Positions 8,930-17,729 of a DNA stretch of 40,552 nt are shown piece after piece (position 1 is the first letter of the stretch; every line of letters starts with the position of its first letter). The notes below the pieces were generated by a model. The model was not told the origin of the DNA. It searched no databases and saw only the letters and a program-made list of their open reading frames with translations. The stretch is from NCBI GenBank assembly GCA_028343215.1, contig JAOLYB010000010.1:1-40552 (forward strand), given 5' to 3'. The stretch comes from Candidatus Nitrosopelagicus sp. (GTDB taxonomy: Archaea; Thermoproteota; Nitrososphaeria; Nitrososphaerales; Nitrosopumilaceae). Both the position numbers and the translations under genes were made by a program.

Positions 8930-10081
8930 TGTAGATTTGATTACTCTAATTACTGCATCTTGATGTTTCTTTGATATATTTGGGAATAATGGAAGTGCTA
9001 AAATCTCATCATAAGTTTTTACAGTATTAACAACATTAGATTTCTTTGCAAACTTGCGATATGCTGCGTATTCATGAATTGGCATCCAATACACAGTTGT
9101 TCTAATTCCATTGTCTTTCAGTTTCTTATACAACTGATTTCTTGATAATTTGAAGGGTTTGGCCACGCGAATTGTATACAAATGATATGAATGTGTTTTG
9201 TCATTCACCATATCTGGCAAAATTATTCCAGGAATATTTTGTAAATTCTTATGATAATAGAGTGATGCTTTTTTACGAAGTTCATTTATTTTTTTAATTC
9301 TCTTTAATTGTGTAATTCCTAATGCGGATCTAATCTCATCCAATCGATAATTATATCCTGGTTCAATAATATCAAAAACCCAAGGATACTCACTTGAATA
9401 GCGACTTTTCAGAGATTTTGTCATTCCATGACTACGTAGTTGTCTTACTTTCTCAGCAATTTCCTTTGAATTTGTGGTAACCATTCCACCTTCAGCAGTT
9501 GTAATATTTTTGGTTGGGTAAAATGAAAAACATCCAGTATTTCCTAATGTTCCCACATGTTTTGATTTATGAAATGTTCCAACTGCATGTGCACAATCTT
9601 CTACAACTTTTAGATTGTGGTCTTTTGCCAAATCTAAAATTTCTTCAATATTACAAACTTGTCCATAGATGTGAACTGGAATTATTGCTTTAGTTCTTTT
9701 TGTGATACTTTTTTTAACATTTGAAATGGATAAAAAGAAATTTTCTTTATTAATATCTGCAACCACAGGTTTCGCGTTACAAGCAAGTACTGCATTTGCA
9801 TCTGCCACAAATGTAAGATCTGGAATAATGACCTCATCATTTTCTTTGATTCCCAATGCCATTAATGATAAATGAAGTGCTGCGGTACAATTGGATACTG
9901 CAATAGCATATTTTGCTTTTGAATATTTGCAAAAATCAGATTCAAATTTTTCTAACTGTGGGCCAAGTGTTAACATGCTCTGTGAGAGTGTTTTATTGAT
10001 GATTTTCTTATCATCTCCAGAAATCCATGGTTCATAAGCAGGAAATTTAATTTTTGAATCTTTAAAAAAGTCCTTTTTCAT
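8924..10081 (-). CDS. DegT/DnrJ/EryC1/StrS-family PLP aminotransferase (NDP-ketosugar aminotransferase)
   Basis: Transfers an amino group, usually from glutamate, to an NDP-ketohexose. The PLP lysine lies in SFYPTKNITTAEGG (K196 counting from an upstream TTG). Other family blocks are NCTAALHLSLMALGI, VEDCAHAVGT with the cofactor Asp, and GYNYRLDEIRSALG near the C-terminus. The frame can start at TTG 10096, but ATG 10081 has GGAG nine nt upstream and suits a gene internal to an operon after the GT4, so I use it. Convergent with the 2,3-dehydratase/reductase pair, it could aminate their 4-keto product to a 4-amino-2,4,6-trideoxyhexose, as SpnR does. PseC-like action on a UDP-4-keto sugar is the alternative. 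Confidence 0.88.
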   Translation of the reverse strand: MKKDFFKDSKIKFPAYEPWISGDDKKIINKTLSQSMLTLGPQLEKFESDFCKYSKAKYAIAVSNCTAALHLSLMALGIKENDEVIIPDLTFVADANAVLACNAKPVVADINKENFFLSISNVKKSITKRTKAIIPVHIYGQVCNIEEILDLAKDHNLKVVEDCAHAVGTFHKSKHVGTLGNTGCFSFYPTKNITTAEGGMVTTNSKEIAEKVRQLRSHGMTKSLKSRYSSEYPWVFDIIEPGYNYRLDEIRSALGITQLKRIKKINELRKKASLYYHKNLQNIPGIILPDMVNDKTHSYHLYTIRVAKPFKLSRNQLYKKLKDNGIRTTVYWMPIHEYAAYRKFAKKSNVVNTVKTYDEILALPLFPNISKKHQDAVIRVIKSTS

Positions 10082-10101
10082 ATTCTCATACTCCAAGTCC
10101 T

Positions 10102-11295
10102 CTATTTATTATCATTATTTTCTAATACCTGCTCGTATAATTTCAAAGAATTTTTTGCCATAGAAACACAGTTACATTCTTCATGAACAAAGTCATATCC
10201 GGACATTCCTAATTGTTTTTTTAATTTATCGTCAAGCTGTAATTTTGTTATAGCATTTGATAGTTCATCTGGATTTTCTGGTTCAACAAGAATTCCTGTT
10301 TTACCATCTTTTACTGTAAATGGGACGCCATGTGATCTAGTAGAGATTACCGGTTTTTTGAATGCAAATGATTCGAGTGGAACAAGCGGTGATAATTCCC
10401 ATTGTGATGGAAGAACTAAAAATTCACTTTCTCCATATGCTGAAATTACATCTTCGCGTGGTGGATTTTTAATTACCAAAATTCTATCTGATAAATTAAA
10501 TTTTTTAATTAACCTTTCCATTTCTTTTTCAAATCCAAAATCTACTCCCATTATTACTAATTTTGTATCTGGAATTTCTTTTTTATTTTTTATTTGATTA
10601 AATGAATGAATTAACGTTTCAATTCCTTTACTTTTCGAGAATCTACCTACAAATAAAACAAATTTTGAATCTATATGATACTTTTCTCTAAAATTTTGTT
10701 TACTAACTAAAGTTTCTAAATTAACACCATTACGAATAATCTTTATGTTTGATTTTTGATTAATATCTAAAAAAATTTCTTTTTCATATTCATTTGCAGC
10801 ACTAATTGCTGTAGAATCATTAATTATTTTTTTTATAAAATAATTTTGAATCTTATAAAGAATTTGTAAAACAATGCTGGATTGAGTTAAAAATGGATGA
10901 GTTGTTAGCCCTCCTTGATCTGAAACTATTAATGGAATTTTTAATTTTTTGGAAGCACGCCAAGCAATAATTGACTGATAACTTCTTAATCCTATTGTAT
11001 GTATTATGTCAGGTTTATCTTTTTCAATTTGTTTAAACATTGAACTATTGATAAAGAATAATTTCAATGAAAACCAAACATGAGTTCTATTAATTTTAAA
11101 TTTTTCAAATTTTTCTAAACGTGGAAGATTTTTGTTGAATTTGTTTGGGCCATTACTAAAGTCTAAATCGGTGGTGTAAATTGTCACCTCATGACCCATC
11201 TTGGAAATTTCGCGTGCTAAATCAACTGCTAAAAATACAATTCCCCCAAATTGAGTTGCAGGTAATGATGCCGGACATACCAACGCAACTTTCAT
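10102..11295 (-). CDS. Family 4 glycosyltransferase (GT-B fold)
   Basis: 397 residues with the two-Rossmann GT-B layout. The N-terminal domain opens with VALVCPASLPATQFGGIV and a GHEVTIYTTD segment. The donor-binding C-terminal domain starts with KFVLFVGRFSKSKGIETLI and includes the E-x7-E region in LPSQWELSPLVPLESFAFKKPVI, then GKTGILVEPENPDEL. These are classic GT4 retaining-transferase features. It is first in a minus-strand unit with the aminotransferase and starts at ATG 11293-11295. A plausible weak TATA element (CTAAAAAG on the minus strand, 11316-11323) precedes it. It probably adds the aminodeoxysugar or a neighbouring sugar; the specificity is not readable. Confidence 0.88.
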   Translation of the reverse strand: MKVALVCPASLPATQFGGIVFLAVDLAREISKMGHEVTIYTTDLDFSNGPNKFNKNLPRLEKFEKFKINRTHVWFSLKLFFINSSMFKQIEKDKPDIIHTIGLRSYQSIIAWRASKKLKIPLIVSDQGGLTTHPFLTQSSIVLQILYKIQNYFIKKIINDSTAISAANEYEKEIFLDINQKSNIKIIRNGVNLETLVSKQNFREKYHIDSKFVLFVGRFSKSKGIETLIHSFNQIKNKKEIPDTKLVIMGVDFGFEKEMERLIKKFNLSDRILVIKNPPREDVISAYGESEFLVLPSQWELSPLVPLESFAFKKPVISTRSHGVPFTVKDGKTGILVEPENPDELSNAITKLQLDDKLKKQLGMSGYDFVHEECNCVSMAKNSLKLYEQVLENNDNK

Positions 11296-11350
11296 AAATT
11301 TCTCGTTTTTGTATGCTTTTTAGAGTCTTCTACTCAATTTATGTGAATTA

Positions 11351-11358
11351 TTTATTAA
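11351..11358 (+). promoter_or_regulatory. TATA-like box for the cupredoxin-PQQ fusion gene
   Basis: TTTATTAA is centred 26.5 nt before ATG 11381, again a leaderless spacing. It lies in an 85-nt divergent spacer shared with the GT4 gene. Confidence 0.55.
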
Positions 11359-11380
11359 ATCTCAGTTAGAATTTCTTTCA

Positions 11381-13126
11381 ATGAGGATTTTTCTCCCAAT
11401 AATTTTTTCAATATTCGTTTTATTCTTTTATACTCTACCTGACGTTAACGCAGATTCTGAATTTTTTGTATCTAATACTAAGGGTTCGTATAATCTTGGG
11501 TGTGAATTGGACAATTCTTGCTTTGAACCATATATTACAAATATCTTGGTAGGTGATACTGTGATTTGGACTAATAATGATGATGCAATACACGTGGTTG
11601 TTAGCGGTGCCCCAAACAGTGAATCTTTCAAAGATTTTGAAGATGGAGAACTCTTTGACAGTGGTTTTCTAAAATCAAATGAAACATTTTCTCATAAATT
11701 TCTTGAGGAAGGAATCTTTGGATATTTTTGCACGCTTCATCCTTGGATGAATGGCTTTGTTACTGTTGGTGATGTTGAATTTATTGAGCCATCAATGGAT
11801 GCTGATTTTGAAACACTTCCAATAGTTTTAGACACTGATTTTAAAATTGAAGACTTTGCTTCAGGTCTCTTTGTCCCTGTAAATATGGAATTTGTAGGTG
11901 AAGATCTATTAGTTTTAGAAAAAAATTCAGGAACTGTACGTCATATTAAAAATAATGTACTTTTAGATTCTCCTGTTTTAGATGTTGAAGTGAGTAATTA
12001 TGGTGAACATGGTTTACTTGGAATTACATCAGTTGAAAATAATGTCTTTTTGTTTTTCACAGAAGCATATCATGATGGAGGACGAGCTCTAGAAAATAGG
12101 ATTTATCAATATTCATGGGATGGCACAAATCTTGTTAATCCTATTTTATTAAAGACAATCCCTGGTTTTGAAAGGGAATACGTTGGTGGAGAAATGGTTA
12201 GTGATTTATCTGGAAATGTTTTTGCTGTAACGGGTGAAAATTATAAAATTGGTTTGTTGCAGAACACTCCTCAAAATGAAAGTTATAGACATTTTAGTTC
12301 AGTTGCTTCAACAGAAGAAAAAAACAAACGTACAATTTCTCATAGTTTTGAACATCTACTTTCTTGCTCAAAAGTTTCATTTCAACAATATACAACCAAT
12401 CCATTTGGTTGGCAGTCTGAACAACCTGATTTATCAGAAAATCCTCCTGAAACTAACTTATTCAATATCTTAGGAAATTTGAACTCTTGTCTAAGACAAT
12501 TTTATTATGAAAATTTTTCTGATGGTCATTGGGAAGATACCAGTGCAATAATACAAATTCAACCTGAGGGTGAATATGCTGCAATTGGAATTCGTAATAG
12601 TTTTGGTCTTGCAGTTGATCCTCAAACAGGTTTCATGTGGGACACCGAAAATGGACCTGATGTTTTTGATGAGATAAACCTTATTGATGAAAAATTCAAT
12701 AGCGGTTGGGCAAAAATTCAAGGACCATCTAATGGAAAATCTTTGCCAGTAATACCTGAATACTCTGAATATATTTACAGTGAACCTGAATTCAGCTGGG
12801 AAATACCAATAGGTGTAACCGCCATTGAATTTCCTAATTCTAATGATTTTGAAAAATATGGTAATTTCTTATTTGTTGCTGATACGAACAAAGGAATTAT
12901 TTACAAATTCAAACTTGATGAAACAAGAACTAAATTTATTTTTGAATCTCCACATTTACAAGATCTTGTATTAAACATGCTTCCTGATTCTTCTGGAAAT
13001 GAACCAATGGATGAAATTATTTTTGCGAAAAATCTTGGTCTAATTAGTGATATGAAGTTTGGACCTGATGGTGCATTATATGTAATCTCACTAATGGAGG
13101 GAAAAATCTACAAAATATCATCTTAA
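11381..13126 (+). CDS. Secreted cupredoxin fused to a PQQ-type glucose/sorbosone dehydrogenase-like beta-propeller
   Basis: 581 residues: a signal peptide (about 1-24, cleavage after VNA), a cupredoxin domain (about 27-130), then a propeller (about 140-581). The type 1 copper ligands are visible as H71 and the C117-x2-H120-x2-M123 cluster, the amicyanin/plastocyanin spacing. Propeller hallmarks are GEHGLLGITSV, RNSFGLAVDPQTG and TENGPDVFDEINLI, as in soluble sugar dehydrogenases. Where those enzymes carry the catalytic His before a GG pair, this one reads REYVGGEM, so the His appears to be Tyr; activity is doubtful. It would act outside the membrane, passing electrons from the propeller to copper or binding glycan. 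It is not part of an obvious operon. Confidence 0.85.
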   Translation: MRIFLPIIFSIFVLFFYTLPDVNADSEFFVSNTKGSYNLGCELDNSCFEPYITNILVGDTVIWTNNDDAIHVVVSGAPNSESFKDFEDGELFDSGFLKSNETFSHKFLEEGIFGYFCTLHPWMNGFVTVGDVEFIEPSMDADFETLPIVLDTDFKIEDFASGLFVPVNMEFVGEDLLVLEKNSGTVRHIKNNVLLDSPVLDVEVSNYGEHGLLGITSVENNVFLFFTEAYHDGGRALENRIYQYSWDGTNLVNPILLKTIPGFEREYVGGEMVSDLSGNVFAVTGENYKIGLLQNTPQNESYRHFSSVASTEEKNKRTISHSFEHLLSCSKVSFQQYTTNPFGWQSEQPDLSENPPETNLFNILGNLNSCLRQFYYENFSDGHWEDTSAIIQIQPEGEYAAIGIRNSFGLAVDPQTGFMWDTENGPDVFDEINLIDEKFNSGWAKIQGPSNGKSLPVIPEYSEYIYSEPEFSWEIPIGVTAIEFPNSNDFEKYGNFLFVADTNKGIIYKFKLDETRTKFIFESPHLQDLVLNMLPDSSGNEPMDEIIFAKNLGLISDMKFGPDGALYVISLMEGKIYKISS

Positions 13127-14115
13127 GTATTTTTCATACATTTTCCTATTATCTCTGAATAAAGAATATCATCTGCATCTTTTCCTGAATTTTTTATCTT
13201 ATTCAAGAATGTTTTAAATAAAATTTTATCAGTATTAAAAAATGATTTACTCTGTTTCATTTTTGATAAAAGATGCTTAGTTGCAATTTTTTTCCCATCA
13301 CTTTTCAAATTACCTGTAGAGAATTTCAATAAATTAATGGCTCTGTAAGTTGATACTAATCCGTAATCTATTCTCATTCCTGTAAACTCTGAAATAATTC
13401 TTAATGTTTCAGAGTGTTCCTTGAATTCATCTTCTATTTTCATTTGACCATGAAATCTACCTTGGGTTAAATCCCATGTGATTTGTGGGTTGGGTGTAAA
13501 CAATATTTTTTCACGCTTCAAGGACTCTTTATACGTAAAAATTTCATCTGCATTTATTGGCATATCCACCAGGAATCTATTATTGTCTTTTTTGATATCA
13601 TCTGTTCTATAGATAATAGATTGAATTGGACCAAATGGTAGCAATCCTCTGTTAAGACATTCTTTAGTAAAACATTCGGATTTACATTGAATTATCTCTG
13701 TTGAAAATGATTTTTTTAAATATGAATTTTCAATTTCTTTTTTAAATAGCGATGCAAATCCAATTGATATAGATTCATCACTGTCTAATTTTTTTAGACA
13801 TTCGTGGATATTATTATCTTCATTAATTGTATCATTTGAAAACAGAAAAATTAAAAATTTGGCTGTAGATTTATCAATACATACATTCCAATTTTGAATT
13901 CTTCCCACATTTTCTTGATTTTCTATTAAAATTAAATTACCAATTTTTTTTCTTAATTCTTTAACATTTGAAATTGATTCATCCGTTGAACAATTATCTA
14001 CTACAAGTATTTCATATTCATCTGGTTCAAGTTGTATATTTTTACATGAATTTATTGCTCTTTCTAAATTCTTTCCTCCATTGAAAGTTGGAATTGCTAT
14101 TGTTAGTTTCAACAT
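13123..14115 (-). CDS. Family 2 glycosyltransferase
   Basis: 330 residues. The start, LTIAIPTFNGGKNLERAI, and VVDNCSTDES near residue 40 define a GT2 nucleotide-sugar site. The metal-binding position reads FLFSNDTINED near residue 90. The C-terminal third is helical and Lys-rich without membrane segments, so it is a cytoplasmic transferase. It is last in the five-gene minus-strand unit starting at 18311, 3 nt after the nucleotidyltransferase-kinase fusion. That suggests it transfers whatever that unit activates. The 3' end overlaps the convergent cupredoxin fusion by 4 bp. Confidence 0.85.
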   Translation of the reverse strand: MLKLTIAIPTFNGGKNLERAINSCKNIQLEPDEYEILVVDNCSTDESISNVKELRKKIGNLILIENQENVGRIQNWNVCIDKSTAKFLIFLFSNDTINEDNNIHECLKKLDSDESISIGFASLFKKEIENSYLKKSFSTEIIQCKSECFTKECLNRGLLPFGPIQSIIYRTDDIKKDNNRFLVDMPINADEIFTYKESLKREKILFTPNPQITWDLTQGRFHGQMKIEDEFKEHSETLRIISEFTGMRIDYGLVSTYRAINLLKFSTGNLKSDGKKIATKHLLSKMKQSKSFFNTDKILFKTFLNKIKNSGKDADDILYSEIIGKCMKNT

Positions 14116-14118
14116 AAT

Positions 14119-15759
14119 TTAGACACCAAATATTTCATTTAATCTTTCTATTCCAACACAAAAAAATGCTAACTGTCTTTCAAGATTATCACTATGAAGT
14201 GGTAACATAGAAATGAATAACAAACCTTCGATCATTTTAATTTCATCTAATTTCCAATTTTTTTTGATGTTATAATCTAGTTCTGTACTTAATAATTGAT
14301 TATTTTTTGATTTGAAAACTTTGTATTCAATTTTATTATCTTTTAGATATTTTGCTGAGTATAATCCATTGGTGATTGTGTCAAATCCTCCCGCTATTGA
14401 ATGTCTTATTTTTGCGATATCATATTTTATATCTCCTGATGTACTTTCTCCCCATTTTCCTCTTGGGTCAATTAATTTGTAAATTCCATTTTCGGAATCA
14501 TAAAGTATGTTTGAAAAATATAGATCCCCATGAATCAAACAATTATCTTCTTTATTGAACATCGTGCTAATTTTATCTTTAATCTCATCTTTCATTAATT
14601 TCCAATTTTTGAGTTTTTTATCATTGATTATAATAAAATCCTCATCAAAAATTTTTTTGAAAAAATTATTCGTTTGAACTAATTCATTAATACGATTAGA
14701 TGTTTTTTCTAAGTATATTGAATCATACTCTTGTTTTGTTACTGATTTGTTGAATTTTCTAAATTTTTGAATTATATCAAATAAATCTTCTATAATTTTT
14801 TTCCAAAATTCTACTGAAAATTCACCATATAGCCAAAGTTCTGATAATGTAGGATGTTTAACATATTCGAGTTTAATAAATGGATTATTCTCTGTTGATG
14901 TTTCTAATATCTTTGGAACCAAGTTTGAAATTTCTTTTGGAATGGATTCATACCAATTAATCTCATCAACCAATTTCTCATTATTTGTACTAGTTTTTAC
15001 GATATTTTCTCCTAACTCATCGAATTGTAATTTATTGAAATATCGTGCTTTTAAAACAAATTGTTTTGTTAAAAAATAATTTTCTAAATGTCCTACATCA
15101 AACCATTTTTTTGCATTTACAGATTCAAAGTTTTCTTTTTCCTTTATTTTTCTGATTAATGAACTAATTTCAAGTCTATCGTTATCTGAAAAATCTTTTA
15201 GAATGGTTTTTAACAAATTTACGTTATTGAAAAAATAACATCCTACTAGTGCATCATACCTCTTATCATTCTCAAGTTCCTTTTTATCAAAAATCTCATC
15301 AATTATTTTGCCATTTTTTGTAATTACACACCAATTTTTTGTGTCTGAAAATTTTTCTGATGTCAAAACAAAATTTTTCCCTTTCTCAATCAACTCTATT
15401 AAATTATTATCAATTAACGTATCACCTAATATGATTAATAATTTTTTTTCATCACACTGCTCCATAGAGCTTTTAATAGAATTCCCAGGCGGTTTATTAT
15501 AATCAGTTGGAATAAAATTCAATTTACATTCATTTTTGTATTGTTCTGTAATAATTTCCTGCAGAATTTCTTTTTTATATCCCACTGTAATTGAAATATT
15601 TTCAATTCCTTCATTTAGCAATTTATCAATAATTCTAAAAATTACTGGTTTACCGTTAATTGGAATAAGTCCTGAAGGGATTTTACCAAAAATTTTTGTT
15701 AATTCATTGTTAATTTGACCTGCACTTAGAATTAATGCTCTAACATCTTTATTTTCCAT
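14119..15759 (-). CDS. Nucleotidyltransferase fused to an aminoglycoside/choline-kinase-type phosphotransferase
   Basis: Two catalytic domains in one chain. Residues about 1-230 are a sugar-nucleotidyltransferase-like Rossmann domain (RALILSAG, IPINGKPVIFRIIDKLL, LLIILGDTLID); its signature loop is degenerate, with no GxGTR. Residues about 250-545 are an APH/choline kinase fold with HGDLYFSNILY (catalytic Asp and metal Asn) and KLIDPRGKWGE (the DFG-equivalent). Fused kinase and nucleotidyltransferase imply phosphorylation then NTP activation of one small compound, as LicA and LicC do for choline. The frame could start at ATG 15765, but ATG 15759 has GAGGA six nt upstream. It follows the HAD-nucleotidyltransferase fusion immediately. 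Substrate unknown. Confidence 0.8.
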   Translation of the reverse strand: MENKDVRALILSAGQINNELTKIFGKIPSGLIPINGKPVIFRIIDKLLNEGIENISITVGYKKEILQEIITEQYKNECKLNFIPTDYNKPPGNSIKSSMEQCDEKKLLIILGDTLIDNNLIELIEKGKNFVLTSEKFSDTKNWCVITKNGKIIDEIFDKKELENDKRYDALVGCYFFNNVNLLKTILKDFSDNDRLEISSLIRKIKEKENFESVNAKKWFDVGHLENYFLTKQFVLKARYFNKLQFDELGENIVKTSTNNEKLVDEINWYESIPKEISNLVPKILETSTENNPFIKLEYVKHPTLSELWLYGEFSVEFWKKIIEDLFDIIQKFRKFNKSVTKQEYDSIYLEKTSNRINELVQTNNFFKKIFDEDFIIINDKKLKNWKLMKDEIKDKISTMFNKEDNCLIHGDLYFSNILYDSENGIYKLIDPRGKWGESTSGDIKYDIAKIRHSIAGGFDTITNGLYSAKYLKDNKIEYKVFKSKNNQLLSTELDYNIKKNWKLDEIKMIEGLLFISMLPLHSDNLERQLAFFCVGIERLNEIFGV

Positions 15760-15761
15760 AA

Positions 15762-16838
15762 TCATTCCTCAAATTTTTTTAGATCATTTGGAGTACCTAA
15801 GGCAGTAAATTCGTCTGCTATATCTATTTCAAATTTTGCATTTAATTTCAGAAGCATATTATAAATTTCTGATACATAATATTCGTTTTTTATCTTTTTT
15901 TCTTTTTCAATCATTTCCTGTCCAGCTTTAAAAAACTGTTCAGCTCTAGTAAAAATATACAATCCTGTTGATGCATAGTTTGAGATTTTTTCTTTTTCTG
16001 CAACCTGTTCAACAAAACCTTTTTCATTCAATTTTATAAAACTCAAATTTTCATCATTTGATGGATAACAACCAAGTAATCCATCAACATCTTTATTTTT
16101 CATTGTTAAAATTTTTGATTTTAATCTAGTTGAAATGAAACGTGTATCTATATTATAAATTATTATTGAATTTTCTGGTCTTACCAAATGTTTTGCATTT
16201 AATACTGTTTCAACTTGTCCCCCGGTAATATTTTTAATATAAACAAGTTCATATTTTGAATTTGGAAAATTTTCATCCATTATTTTTTTGATAAATTCAC
16301 TAACTTTGAATTTTTTTTCATGTTCTTCTAAACAAATAAAAATTATTTTTTTAGCAATATTTATTGGTAAACTATCTATTGACCATTCGAATAGTGTTTT
16401 ATTTTTAACTTTAATCATAAACTTTGGTTTTTGAATACCTTCATTTTTGAATCTTTTTCCTTCTCCTGCCATCGGAATTATAATCACTGGCTGTATTGAT
16501 TCTAACTTCTTACCTAATTTTTCACTGGATGAAAATTCAATTCCAAGATCATCAATGTACATATCTGCATATGGTTTACCAAATATTAATTCGTCATATG
16601 GAACGTTCCATTTTTCTAACCAATCTTCTGTCACCTTTCCAACTCTTTCAATAACTTTCCCAACATCTCCATTACATGTTCTCATATGTCTTCCTGTATG
16701 GATGATTAAGTAATGACCTTCTTCTTTCAAATCTCTCATTTTTTGTATAACTTTCTTTTTTGGAATTACTTCCGAGTATGATTCTGAAGGTTTTTTCAGT
16801 TCACAAATTACTCCATCCAAGTCAAATACTATTCTCAT
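15762..16838 (-). CDS. HAD phosphatase fused to a nucleotidyltransferase
   Basis: 358 residues. About 1-110 is a small HAD domain: RIVFDLDGVICEL (catalytic Asp pair D6/D8), IIHTGRHMRT (motif II Thr), FGKPYADMYIDDLGI (Lys and acidic motif). About 115-358 is a nucleotidyltransferase: VIIIPMAGEGKRFKNEG, then QKPKFMIKVKNKTLFEWSI, and a YNIDTRF metal motif. HAD domains of this type recur in bacterial capsule loci. A phosphatase joined to an NTP transferase would make and activate a phosphate ester or sugar phosphate for a glycan decoration. It ends in a TGA that overlaps an ATG of the next gene, so the two fusions are translationally coupled. Substrate unknown. Confidence 0.8.
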   Translation of the reverse strand: MRIVFDLDGVICELKKPSESYSEVIPKKKVIQKMRDLKEEGHYLIIHTGRHMRTCNGDVGKVIERVGKVTEDWLEKWNVPYDELIFGKPYADMYIDDLGIEFSSSEKLGKKLESIQPVIIIPMAGEGKRFKNEGIQKPKFMIKVKNKTLFEWSIDSLPINIAKKIIFICLEEHEKKFKVSEFIKKIMDENFPNSKYELVYIKNITGGQVETVLNAKHLVRPENSIIIYNIDTRFISTRLKSKILTMKNKDVDGLLGCYPSNDENLSFIKLNEKGFVEQVAEKEKISNYASTGLYIFTRAEQFFKAGQEMIEKEKKIKNEYYVSEIYNMLLKLNAKFEIDIADEFTALGTPNDLKKFEE

Positions 16839-16881
16839 ATTCTCACGTTAATCCAAAAATTCATTATGATAAAAAAAAGGT

Positions 16882-17727
16882 TTAGTACAATTTCTCCTTA
16901 TTTTCTTGAATAAACTTACTAAATGATGTAAACTTGAATTTCTCTAACAAATTCTCCATTTTAGAGTAGGCTTTATTGATATTATGAAATGTAATGAAAT
17001 GATCTTTTTTGGGTAGGTTAATTTTAGGCATAAATTCTGGTGTTAATTCCCAAGAATGAATATAGAACACTCCTGGAATTTCCTTCTTTTCATATGATTT
17101 TATTGCATTTTCAATAATACGGGAAGGTAAGGTTCTCAAATAAAATCCTCCTCCTGCAGGTATTTTTTTTCCTAGAAATTTTGTAACTAGTAACGGAAAC
17201 TCCAAAATTTTTCCATCTATGGAATCCTTTTCTAAGAATTGAGTCGTAATTCTATATGGTTTTATCTCTGCATTTGGAATTCCATACAAACTTGTTTTTG
17301 CTGGAACAACACTGCTGTCATAAATATAGCCATTTTTTTCTAATGAATCAATAATCCAAGAACTAGAATCATTTAATGAAAAACTTGGAGCTCTGAAACC
17401 CTTTGATTTTCCATTGGTCAGTTCATTAAATTTTTTTATTTCTTCATTAAATTTTTCTTTAAAATTAACCGAATCTATTCTAGTATGTTTCATTGTATGA
17501 AATGCTATTTCATGTTCATTTTCTAAAATTAGATCTAATAGTTCTGGTTTAAATTCTAAAAGTTCACCAACTACAAAGAATGTAGCCTTTGTTTCATTCT
17601 GACGTAATAATTCAAGTATTTTATGAATTCCTTGAATTATTTTAGGTTCATGATTTTCATTTGTTATATGTTTTTGAATTAATTCTGGATGAAACCAATC
17701 TTCAAAATCTATACCTAAAATATTCAT
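16882..17727 (-). CDS. Polysaccharide deacetylase, NodB fold with DUF3473-like C-terminus
   Basis: 281 residues. The start NILGIDFEDWFHPE supplies the catalytic and metal-binding acidic residues. KATFFVVGELLE and HEIAFHTMKHTRID (H-x4-H zinc site) follow near residue 75, then GFRAPSFSL. The C-terminal part (PAGGGFYLRTLP, then GVFYIHSWEL) is the pattern seen in deacetylases of exopolysaccharide/exosortase-linked loci. The predicted reaction is N- or O-deacetylation of a glycan sugar. There is no signal peptide, so it may act on a lipid-linked precursor in the cytoplasm. It is 2 nt after the hexapeptide acyltransferase, so acetyl addition and removal are encoded together. Confidence 0.88.
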   Translation of the reverse strand: MNILGIDFEDWFHPELIQKHITNENHEPKIIQGIHKILELLRQNETKATFFVVGELLEFKPELLDLILENEHEIAFHTMKHTRIDSVNFKEKFNEEIKKFNELTNGKSKGFRAPSFSLNDSSSWIIDSLEKNGYIYDSSVVPAKTSLYGIPNAEIKPYRITTQFLEKDSIDGKILEFPLLVTKFLGKKIPAGGGFYLRTLPSRIIENAIKSYEKKEIPGVFYIHSWELTPEFMPKINLPKKDHFITFHNINKAYSKMENLLEKFKFTSFSKFIQENKEKLY

Positions 17728-17729
17728 AT

